Shown: piece after piece, positions 1-9,300 of the stretch
Numbering within the stretch: the first letter of the stretch is position 1
Layout: the number at the start of each line of letters is the position of its first letter
DNA from: CAYNNP01 sp964398215
GTDB lineage: Bacteria > Planctomycetota > Planctomycetia > Pirellulales > Pirellulaceae
Length of the DNA stretch: 29,019 nucleotides
Assembly (NCBI GenBank): GCA_964398215.1
Contig: CAYNNP010000057.1
Coordinates: 1-29,019 of the forward strand
Direction: 5' to 3'
Notes under the pieces: model-generated
The model's input: the letters and a program-made list of their open reading frames with translations, nothing else
Databases searched by the model: none
What the model was told of the DNA's origin: nothing
Translations under genes and position numbers: made by a program

Positions 1-48
1 CCCGTGTTTTCGAGCTTTTGGGCGAAGCAGTTGTGGGTAAAGACAAGG
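1..48. repeat. Left arm of 48-bp terminal inverted repeat
   Basis: The first 48 bases (beginning CCCGTGTTTTCGAGCTTTTG) are the exact reverse complement of positions 28969-29016. The match stops at position 49. On the other arm three more bases (ATT) follow the match, so on this side the repeat probably continues beyond the window. Both copies lie in non-coding DNA next to unrelated housekeeping genes. This fits a dispersed genomic repeat at which an assembly broke better than the end of a transposon. Immediately inside is an 8-bp palindrome (GACGCGTC, 51-58). Nothing else is seen in 49-107. Confidence 0.9.
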
Positions 49-107
49 CTGACGCGTCGGGTTACCAAAAACCAATGCCGGACGTAAAAGCGCAACTCCA
101 GAATGTC

Positions 108-1727
108 CTATTTGATTCGTTCGCGTAGTTCGGCTGATAGTTCGCTGATTTTGACTCTGGTTTGTTCGAGCGAGTCGCGCTCGCGAATGGTGACGGTTTG
201 GTCGCTGACCGTGTCGGTGTCGACTGTGATGCAAAACGGGGTGCCACTGGCGTCTTGGCGGCGATAACGTCGACCAATGGCTCCGCCCTCGTCGTAGAAG
301 ACAGGCATCTGTTCTTTGAGTTCGCCGTAGATGTCTTTGGCGATTTTGGAAAGGGCTTCGTCTTTTTTGACCAAGGGCAAAACGGCAGCTTTGATGGGAG
401 CCAGACGAGGGTGAAGACGCATGACGGTCCGCTCTTGCATGTTCCCTTTGTCGTCAGGCGCTTCGTCGATCTCGAACGCTTCGCACAGAAATGCCAGGAC
501 GCCACGGTCGGCACCAGCGGATGGTTCGATCACATGAGGAACGAATTTTTCGTTGGTCACGGCATCGCGGTAGGCCAAGTCGCGTCCGCTGCCTTTGTGT
601 TTGGGTTTGCCATTGTCGCCAAGTTCGACCGTCATCGGGTCGGTGTTCGGGTCAAGCTTTCCTTCCATGTGGCTGCGGAGGTCAAAGTCGCCTCGGTGGG
701 CAATGCCTTCGAGCTCGCCGTATTCGCCAGCTGGCAAGAACGGGAAAGCGTATTCAATATCGGCGGTTCCGACGCTGTAGTGGGCGAGTTCTGCGGTGTG
801 GTGCTCGCGCATGATCAGGTTTTCGTCGGACAGCCCAAGGTTCTGGTACCAAGCCATGCGGCGGTCGCGCCAGTATTGGTACCATTTTTGTGATTCGTCT
901 GGATGGCAGAAGAATTCGATCTCCATCTGCTCGAATTCACGCGAGCGGAAGGTGAAGTTTCGCGGCGTGATTTCGTTGCGAAAGCTCTTGCCAGCTTGTC
1001 CAATTCCGAATGGGATTTTGACTCGGCTGGTATCCACGACGTTCTTGAAATTGACAAAGATTCCTTGAGCCGTTTCGGGGCGCAGGAAGGCCGCGTCTTC
1101 CTCGCCGCCCAGTGCGCCGAGGGTCGTTTTGAACATCAAATTGAACTCGCGCGGCTCGGTCAGCGTGTCCAGCGTTTTCGCGTCGGGAGCCAATACGAGG
1201 CTAGTAGAGTCCAGGTCTTCGACGTTGATCGTTTCGTTACCGAGGGCAAGTTTTTCGGCGTCTTTGTTGCGGAGTTTGAAGAACTTCATCGCTTTTTTGC
1301 GGATCGTTTCTTCTTCCTGCTCGGCGTCGACCATCGCGGTGACAAAGATCTTTTGTTCTTTTTCGGTATGTTCGGCCCAGCGTCCGCGCAGTTGGTCAAA
1401 GCGATATCGTTTTTTAGATTCGCGGCAATCGACCATGTGGTCATGGAACAGGTCGTAGTGTCCGCTGCATTTCCAGACTTGAGGGTGCATGATGATCGTG
1501 CAATCGAGCCCGACCATCTGAAAAGTGCTGGGAGCGCCGCTTGGCTGAACCAATTCGTTGTGGCCAGCGATCATGTCCGACCACCACGCTTCCTTGAGAT
1601 TTCGTTTGAGTTCAACCCCCAGCGGGCCGTAGTCCCAGAACCCTTGGATGCCGCCGTAGATCTCGCTGGATTGAAAGAGGAATCCACGTTCTTTACAGAG
1701 CGAGACGATTTTGTCCATCGATTTCAT
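108..1727 (-). CDS. glyS: Glycyl-tRNA synthetase, single-chain class II type
   Basis: Charges tRNA-Gly with glycine in the cytoplasm using ATP. This is the homodimeric (alpha-2) class II enzyme, not the alpha2-beta2 form of E. coli. The N-terminus carries the diagnostic GFLFQSSEIYGG and WDYGPLGVELKRN segments. Motif 2 (FRNEITPR, near residues 247-255) and motif 3 (GADRGVLAFL, near residue 405) are intact. The C-terminal part (from LHPRLAPIKAAVLP) is the anticodon-binding domain. The start at 1727 (MKSMDKIV) is chosen because family similarity begins there. The frame stays open upstream to an ATG at 1775 and a TTG at 1829, and no candidate start has a clear Shine-Dalgarno. ATG 1718 is equally possible. 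Length 539 residues is reasonable for the family. It lies 222 bases downstream of the TPR gene on the same strand, so co-transcription is possible. No terminator was seen after its stop. Confidence 0.96.
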   Translation of the reverse strand: MKSMDKIVSLCKERGFLFQSSEIYGGIQGFWDYGPLGVELKRNLKEAWWSDMIAGHNELVQPSGAPSTFQMVGLDCTIIMHPQVWKCSGHYDLFHDHMVDCRESKKRYRFDQLRGRWAEHTEKEQKIFVTAMVDAEQEEETIRKKAMKFFKLRNKDAEKLALGNETINVEDLDSTSLVLAPDAKTLDTLTEPREFNLMFKTTLGALGGEEDAAFLRPETAQGIFVNFKNVVDTSRVKIPFGIGQAGKSFRNEITPRNFTFRSREFEQMEIEFFCHPDESQKWYQYWRDRRMAWYQNLGLSDENLIMREHHTAELAHYSVGTADIEYAFPFLPAGEYGELEGIAHRGDFDLRSHMEGKLDPNTDPMTVELGDNGKPKHKGSGRDLAYRDAVTNEKFVPHVIEPSAGADRGVLAFLCEAFEIDEAPDDKGNMQERTVMRLHPRLAPIKAAVLPLVKKDEALSKIAKDIYGELKEQMPVFYDEGGAIGRRYRRQDASGTPFCITVDTDTVSDQTVTIRERDSLEQTRVKISELSAELRERIK

Positions 1728-1949
1728 GGTAGGGCCGTAGCAAGAATTCAGTTTTTCAGTGGGCAGTTTTAGCATTGCTGGCGCGCGTGCAATATTTGAA
1801 GTCTGACGCGCCGATAGAGCGTTTAACAAGTGGGCAGCGCCGGAGTGAACACTGCGAGGCCAAGCTTGTGAAGTTTCAGAGCAAGGTTCACCGAATCAAA
1901 ATTGCTGTTTTCGGGTCCGGATCTGATTCGGGCCTGCTTTTTCGGGCCG

Positions 1950-2714
1950 TTAGTAGCGATTGCTGCCAAATGGTAGAGGCGAGGCGATTTGGGTGCCGCC
2001 GCCAGTCAGTGGGCCGCCACTGGCATCGATATTGGCGTTGAGCTGACGACTCAGAGCAGCGACGCGTTCGACGATCAGCGGCTGCGTATTGTTCAGGGCC
2101 AGGGCGCGATTGTAGTTCTGAAGAGCTTGGGTCAAATCACCAGATTTCTCGCGAATTTGGGCCAGTGCAACCCAGGCTCGCGAGTTGGTGGCGTCTTGGA
2201 GAACTGCGTCTTCCAGGTATTTCAAAGCCGTCTGAGGTTCGTTGTGTTCTTCGTAGAGACGGGCCAATTCGACGCGTGGCTCGCTGAAGTTTGGGTTTTG
2301 CGACGCCCAGTTCTTGAGGAGTGCGAATGCCCGATCTGGGCGGCCGGTTTCGTTCAGCAACACGGCGAGCCCACGATGGCATTCAATGTGATTTGGGTTG
2401 TGGTCAAGGCACTGGTTGTAAAGTGCTTCCGCCTGTTGAACGAGTGAAATCTCCCCGCGCTGGGTCCCCAGTCGATGGGTGCAGGCGGCCAAGTTGTAGT
2501 AGCCATCAGCGTTCTGTGGGTCGTTTTCGATGACCTTTTGGAATTGCTGCAATGCGGCCGTGTACTGACCCTGTTCAAAAAGCCGGGTACCCTGGGCATT
2601 TTGGCCACTTGAGACCCACCGACAGCCACCGCTGCACATGGTGAAAACACCAAGCGTGATTAGAAAAGTCGGATAGATTGGCGATAATGCACCAAATCGT
2701 GGTTCTTTGGACAT
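1950..2714 (-). CDS. TPR-repeat protein, predicted lipoprotein
   Basis: A 254-residue protein with a short N-terminal region, a hydrophobic stretch (LITLGVFTMCSGGC, about residues 18-31) and then tetratricopeptide repeats to about residue 220. The cysteine after SGG at residue 31 resembles a lipobox, although the position before the two glycines is Ser rather than Leu; Cys27 is the alternative. About four or five TPR units are visible, for example GQYTAALQQFQKVIENDPQN, GRPDRAFALLKNWASQNPN and GDLTQALQNYNRALALN. TPRs form helical scaffolds for protein-protein contact, so an envelope-anchored assembly factor is likely, but no specific partner can be named. The start at 2714 is preferred over ATG 2771 because AAGGA lies 10 bases upstream of it and none precedes 2771. 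The C-terminal 30 residues are Gly/Ser/Pro-rich and probably disordered. Confidence 0.85.
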   Translation of the reverse strand: MSKEPRFGALSPIYPTFLITLGVFTMCSGGCRWVSSGQNAQGTRLFEQGQYTAALQQFQKVIENDPQNADGYYNLAACTHRLGTQRGEISLVQQAEALYNQCLDHNPNHIECHRGLAVLLNETGRPDRAFALLKNWASQNPNFSEPRVELARLYEEHNEPQTALKYLEDAVLQDATNSRAWVALAQIREKSGDLTQALQNYNRALALNNTQPLIVERVAALSRQLNANIDASGGPLTGGGTQIASPLPFGSNRY

Positions 2715-2724
2715 CGCTGGTTCA

Positions 2725-2729
2725 TCCTT
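2725..2729 (-). promoter_or_regulatory. Shine-Dalgarno AAGGA deciding the TPR start
   Basis: AAGGA on the minus strand, 10 bases before ATG 2714. The longer in-frame start at 2771 has no purine-rich element, so the shorter protein is preferred. Confidence 0.5.
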
Positions 2730-3079
2730 GAAACGCAACTGCCGCTCGGAGCGGAGAACTTCTGTAGTCATTGTGGGGTACGGAGGCCCGAATGGCCGAC
2801 GTTATCAGTGAGCAATCTTGCGCTGCAAGGTGATTTTGGGCGGTTCCTCGGTTTTTCATCTGACTGACTTGAGCGATAATGCCAAAGATCTGAAATTTAA
2901 CGCTGTTAACCAGGGTTGATTACGACGGCTCTGTAGAGGGGGTTGGTTGGATTTAGCCCCTGACTTTGCGGCCCTTGCGGCATCACGGTTGCGTAAACGG
3001 AACTTTTAACGATAGAGACACGTCCAAACTGCCGAGATTCATCGCAAGCCGATTCGCCGGAACAACCCGGAGTAACCGG

Positions 3080-3090
3080 GATAAAACGGG
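3080..3090 (+). promoter_or_regulatory. Shared motif GATAAAACGGG upstream of giant gene
   Basis: One of three copies of GATAAWAMGGG, one before each of the three surface-protein genes. This copy is 274 bases before ATG 3365 and lies between two small hairpins. GATAAA could be a -10 element, but no matching -35 is visible 16-18 bases upstream. Confidence 0.3.
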
Positions 3091-3352
3091 CTCAAACCCC
3101 GTGTTAGTACCGATTTCCGTTGCGAAACAGACCTTGGCGAGTACACTCCAAATCAATTATTTGTGCACACTGCGCAACTTTCCTAGCTTATCGAATTTTA
3201 AGTTTGTACAGCATTCCCAACACGTTTTTTTGGGCGTTCCTGATGGCTTTGTGTCATCAGTGGGCTCAGCGTATGGAAAATGGCTGGAAAAACAGTGACC
3301 GCCTGATTTCTGGTGGTTGCCTTCATAACTTTGTCCTCTCACGAGGCATGAC

Positions 3353-3357
3353 AGAGG
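3353..3357 (+). promoter_or_regulatory. Shine-Dalgarno AGAGG for the giant gene
   Basis: AGAGG ends 7 bases before ATG 3365. This is good spacing and supports this start, which also places the LEPR-XLL motif at residues 40-48 as in other family members. Confidence 0.6.
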
Positions 3358-3364
3358 CCTTTGG

Positions 3365-6300
3365 ATGACCTTCCGCAAACCTCAATTGAATCGCAAATCA
3401 ACATCCCGCAAGCGTCGTGCAAGCGGTGTTCGAGAGCGACTACGTAAACGTTTGGCCAAGCGACATTCTCTGATGGAGACATTAGAGACTCGGCAGTTGC
3501 TTGCCGGTCCCGACCTGATTGGCATTCAGCCAAGCGAAGGGACTTTGCTGAATGACGGTACGGTCCTAAGTGTATCGCCAAGAGAATTGGTGTTCAGGTT
3601 CGACGATGACACGGTGTTGGATGCCGACACGTTGTCTGCTATTCGAATCTCGCGTGCGGGTGAAGACCGTGTCTTTGAGGCGGCTTCAGCGACGACTGAC
3701 CTGGGTACAAGCGGCCAAGTTTTGGTGGAGTTCCGATCGCGAGCGGTTGGTGCCACAGGCAATGGTCAGCAAGTGACGTTGACGAGCAGTTTGCTGAGTT
3801 CTTCGCTGCCTAACGTGACGGTCCTTGACGGTACGGTTTCGATTGAAGTCAACAACAATCCGAACAATCCAACTCGCGTTCGCGATCTGATCAGTGCGGT
3901 TGAGAACAACGCAGAAGCCAATGCTTTGTTGGAAGTGATTCAGGTTTCAGGGCCATCTGGCACGGATGTTGGAACCACCCTTCAGCCGGGTACCTTGACA
4001 TTAGAAGGCGCGAATGCAGCGGAAGCGCTGACCGATTTTGGGACCAATGGGCAAGCTCGATTGCGGTTGGTTTCGCGTCTATCTGGCGCGGATGGTCGTG
4101 ATATTCAGGTTGAAATTGAACAGCGAATCTTTGGTGGTGCGGCCAACCCAGTTGTGGTTGTGACGGACCAAACGGTCCGTGTCGAGTTGAACAGTACGCC
4201 TGGTTTTGAGTCAACGGTTCAAGACTTTATCGATGCCATCCAAAGCAACCCTGACAGTAACAGTTTGTTGTCATTGTCTTTGGTTGAAGGAAATACCGGC
4301 GTCGTGATTGGTGGCATTCCACCATCCTTTTCACCGCTGTTGCTTAGCGGAGTAAGCGATGTGGTTGTCGAGCCTGGTTTTGTTGGGCTGGGTGATTCGC
4401 CTCGGGAAATTGTGTTTCGGTTCGCCGAACCGCTACCGGATGATATTTATCAGATCGAGATTTTGGGAGCCGGCCCAGTTGCGCTGTTGAATGCCGAGGG
4501 CGAGCGATTCCAAGACGGCGAAAATCTGAGCACAAGCTTTTCGATCAATCTGGGACCCCAGGTCGTTGCGGTTGTTCCGGAGCCTGTGCGCCGAAACAGC
4601 AATGGCGGGTTGAGTCCACAGACTGGAACGATTGAAGTTCATTTCAACAACGATGACTTGGCACCAGCGTTGGCAGAGAACCCTGCGTTTTATCAGTTGG
4701 TTTTCACTGACGATACAGTTCGCAATACCGATGACGTGGTAATCACGCCTGTGACGGTTGATTACAACAACATCACGAATATCGCTACGTTGGATTTTCA
4801 GCGACCGCTTTCGCGGATTCAAGATCCTTCATCCCCCAATGAATTCTTGACCGGCGCGGCGCGATTGCGAGTGGGAGCTAGCGAGGGTTTGGCACAGCCA
4901 CCATCGGAAGTTTCACTTGCGATTGGGACAACCGAAATTGATCCTGGCGATAGTTTCTCTACCGCGTTTGATTTGAATACTCAGTGGACGATCAATGGTG
5001 ATCGTACGCAATCGGCGACACTCAGAAGTGAGATCTTTAACACAGAGGCGTTTAGTTTGGACTTGCCTGGTCCGGACTTGCCCGGTGTGCGCGAGATTCG
5101 GCCAGACGATCCAACCCGTTTGACACGTACTGTTCCATTGGACTTTGTGCGTAATGGCGCTGATGTCGTGGATGGTATTTCGGTCATCCAATACAACTTT
5201 GTCTCGTCATTTTTGGGTGATGACCCGAACCGGCCAGGGATCACTAACGACACAACGTACTTCAACCTGATTAGCGAGCAGCAGAAAGTGCGTGTTCGCG
5301 AAGCGTTGCAGTTGTTCAGCGAATACTTGGGCGTGAACTTTGTTGAGGTCGAAGGCGACCCTACGAACCAAGCGTTCTTTTCGATCGCGGTTGGCGATTT
5401 GTTTGGTGCCGACCCAACGATCAATAGTGGTGACGGTGGTGTTGCTGTTGTCACGGCTGACCGGAACGCTGACGGCATCGACGATTTGGCGGTATTGGAT
5501 TTCCAAGACTTTGATGAGTCGATCGATGATCAGTTTGGCGGCGAGTTCTTCCGTGGTGCGATGTTCGCAGTGGGGCAGTTGCTAGGGTTTGGGTTTGCCG
5601 ATAGCTTGCCGCAACCAGTGACTCAAAGCACGAGCTTTATTTTCCAGCCGGGTGTGGATAACGAACCTGCGTTCCCAAGTGCCGCTGATATTGTTCATGG
5701 CCAGTTCTTGTATCGCCCCGACAGTATCGACATCGACCTGTACCGGTTTTCGGTAGATACGGCAGGTGACCTGTCTGTAGAAGCGATTGCGGAGCGTTTG
5801 GGAGTTCCAAGTCTGTTGGATACAGCGCTGAGACTGTATCGCGCCGATAGCTCGGGTTCGTTTGTTGAGATTGCCCAAAACGACGATTACTTTAGCAACG
5901 ATTCGTTCGTTGACGTGCGCATCGGGCCTGGTACCTACGCGATTGGTGTCAGTGCGAAAGGCAACACGAACTATGACCCAGCGATTGAAGGCACAGGGTT
6001 TGGTGGCTTGAGTGAAGGCGACTATGAGTTGCGTCTCGAGTTCCAGCCGCTAGGCAATAGCGGTTTGGCGGACACAACGGGTGTCGCTCTTGATGGGGAC
6101 AATGATGGTCTCCCAGGCGGTTTCTTTGATTTTTGGTTTGTGCCAAGCGATCCAAACAATACGTTGTACGTTGATAAGCTAGGTACCAGCAGCGGCGGCC
6201 AGTTGGGTACTGTTGGTAATCCTTATCGCGAGATTGACCAAGCGATTGCAGCTTCGCGCGAGGGCGATACGATTCGCGTGGTTGGCAACGGTGGTATCGA

Positions 6301-9300
6301 CGGACTGCTGGAGACGCCTGAGGATAACTTCAGCTATCAGATTGGTTTCAGCAATAACGGTTTGCCACTCGCTGACGGCACATCACTGGATTTGCCCCAG
6401 GGTGTTCAGTTGGTGGTGGATTCTGGAGCGATCTTGAAATTCAGTCGTTCTCGAATCGGTGTTGGTAGTGTTTCACCGCTGATTGATGTTAGTAATTCTT
6501 CGCTTCAGATTCTTGGTACACCCACGATTGTGGGGGCGAATGGTTTGCCTGCACGTGATGGAACCAACGCATTGATTCCTGGAAGCGTTTTCTTAACAAG
6601 TATCAATGATGATACGGTTGGTGTTGGAAACGTATCAGGGTTCACGCCAGAAGCTCGGCCGGGCGACTGGGGCGGGATCGATTTCCGTGGTGATTTGGAT
6701 TCGGCTGATGAGTTGCGCACCAATCGCGAAGATGATGGCGTGTTCTTGAACCATATTCAGTACGGTGATTTCCGTTACGGTGGTGGTTCGGTATCCATTG
6801 GTGGCCAGCAAGTTGTTGTTTCGCCGATTGATTTGGCGGTGACACGGCCAACCATCATTAACTCGCGAATCACAGACAGTTCTGATGCTGCGATTTCAGC
6901 GACACCAGATACGTTCCTAGAGACACGATTCACGGAAGCAATTTTCCAAGCGGACGGCGTGTTCACGCCTGACTATGATCGGGTTGGTCCCGATATCCAT
7001 GGCAACTTTATCGCCGACAACAGTATCAATGGTTTGTTCATTCGGTTGCAGACACGAACTGGAACAGAACTCGAAAGCATCACATCATCTACTCGGCTTG
7101 ATGATACGGATATTGTTCATGTGCTGACGGAAAACTTGGTCGTCGAAGGAACCCCTGGCGGTCCTGTATTGAACTCGACGGCGCCAAGTTCGCTGTTGGT
7201 ACGATTCGATGCTTTGTCAAACGGTACGGTGCCAGCAGGTACTTATGTTTATAGTTTGACAAATGTTGATTCCTCGGGTGTTGAGTCGGCGGCCAGCCAA
7301 CCAACGATCCCGGTCACGTTGAATTCGCAAGGTTCGATTCGATTGAATCAGTTGCCCACGATTACGCCGGGTTCAGACTTCATTTCTCGAAATCTGTATC
7401 GTGCTGAAGTGGATCCGGTATCCGGACTTCCGGGTACTTTCCGATTGGTCGAGCAGCTGAACGCTAGTAACACATCATTCGTGGATCAAGCCACAGTCGG
7501 AACGACTGTGCTGCCTTCGGGAGACAACCTGCTACGAAGTCGTTTGGATGCGAGTTTGAAAATTGATCCGGGGACTGTGCTGAAGCTTGATGGTGCTCGA
7601 ATTGAAGCAACCTTTGGTGCGGACATTATCGCCGAAGGAACCAGCGCGGAGCCGATTGTATTCACCAGTCTTGAAGACCAACGGTACGGTACCGGTGGAA
7701 CGTTTGATACAAACAATCGTCTTGATCAGGCAGAGTTGAATCCAGGCGATTGGGGTGGTATCTACATTGGTGCCGGAGCAGCTGCCAGCATTGACAATGC
7801 AGTCATTGCGGGGGCAGGTGGTGTAACACGAATCGAAGGTGGATTTGCGTCCTTCAATGCGATCGAACTTCATCAAGGCACCTTGCGTTTGACCAACTCC
7901 TTACTGGAGAGCAATGCGGATGGACGTAGCGCCCCTTCCGGGACGCGAGTCGGTCGTAACGACAACAGTTCAGGTACCGTATTTGCTCGGGCTTCTCAAC
8001 CGATCATTGCTGGTAATGATTTTGTTGATGGCACCGGACCAGCCCTTTCCTTTGACATTAACTCACTGAATCATATTGAGAACGCGGATCCGGGCCGCAG
8101 CACCGGTAGTCTCGATCGCTTTGATGTTGTTGGGAATACTGGTCCGTTGATCACTGACAACTCATTGACTGACAATTCAATCAATGGATTGGAGATTCGT
8201 GGTGGTCAATTAACGACGGGCGGTGTTTGGGACGACGTTGATATCGTTCATGTTGTGACCGAGACGATTGAGATACCGAATGAACATATCTTCGGTGGAT
8301 TACGTTTGCGTAGTGACGCGCGTGGAAGTCTTGTTGTTAAATTCGAGAATAGCGACGCTGAAGACGCTGGTATCGTTGTCGGTGGAACGCTGGTTTCCGC
8401 CAGTAACGAATTCGTTGACATTGCAGATCGAATCGGCGGGTCTTTGCAGCTGGTTGGTCATCCTGATTTTCCAGTCGTGTTAACGACCTTGGCGGATGAC
8501 TTCGCTGGTGCTGGATTCACACGCGACGGTATTCCGCAGGTGGATACCAATGGTGATGGTATCGCAACAGGTACACTGGCCCAAAATACGATTGGTTTTG
8601 ACGGTGGAACAGGAACAGGTCCAACGTTTGCTGTCTTGCCGGCTGGCCCCGAAGTGAATCAGGGGCTGACGATTGACAACGACGTGAACCAGAACGTGCC
8701 GGGATTCTTTGAAGCAACGCCCGCGAATGGAAACGAAATAGGGTTCCTTCAGAGCGGTGTTACTGTTGAGGATCTTGTGACAGGCCAGATCCTGATCGAC
8801 CAGGACTTTATTTTCCAATACAACACCTATATCGAGGTCGGGACAACGGTTACGAACCTTTCTGCGACCACGATTACACAGCCGGCGACTTTGATCGCTG
8901 ACGATGTTGTTGAGAGTCGTGGAACGTTTCCTGGCCCCAATGGCGTAGTGAACTGGGTCGCTACATCGCAATTTGTGAATGGTGTTTCGGTACTGTTTTC
9001 GGCGCTTGATCTAAGTTCAGCCACAGGAAACCTGGGCGACATCCGAGTGATTAGTTACTTGGACGAAGATGTCGGAGCCGTAGGTGATGATATTTTGGTG
9101 ACCACCGGCACACCTGGTGATGTTGATTTCCGAGCCTTCACGATTGATGGTGGTGGACGGTTCGGGTTCTCTCACGGTGGTTTTTACATTCCTGACGGAA
9201 CGAACTTGGCCAATGCGTCCTACGCTGGTTGGGCTGCGGATGCATTTCCAGATCTAGACACCCAGATTCAAGCTGGTGGGCAGAACTTTACAATTGCAGG

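Larger units (their letters stand above)
2772..3364. promoter_or_regulatory. Divergent intergenic region with long leader of the giant gene
   Basis: About 590 non-coding bases separate the TPR gene (minus) from the giant gene (plus) and must hold both promoters. Visible structure: two adjacent small hairpins at 3066-3080 (CCCGG/CCGGG, 5-base loop) and 3086-3102 (ACGGG/CCCGT, 7-base loop) that bracket a GATAAA; a hairpin at 3240-3260 (CTGATG/CATCAG, 9-base loop); and a weak 5-bp stem at 3216-3234 with a T-rich loop. I saw no convincing -35/-10 pair and no riboswitch. Short open frames inside (for example from 3120) have no codon signature of a real gene. Confidence 0.5.

Noticed and set aside
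162..1772. Long plus-strand open frames (162-893, 903-1772) opposite glycyl-tRNA synthetase
   Set aside because: They mirror the synthetase codons, show no recognisable domain, and the minus-strand protein has all class II motifs.
3120..3368. Small open frame in the leader of the giant gene as a leader peptide
   Set aside because: No ribosome site or coding signature; it overlaps the giant's start by chance.
6172..8345. Pectate lyase or other polysaccharide-degrading enzyme in the giant
   Set aside because: Only the beta-helix scaffold signature is visible; no lyase catalytic residues can be identified.
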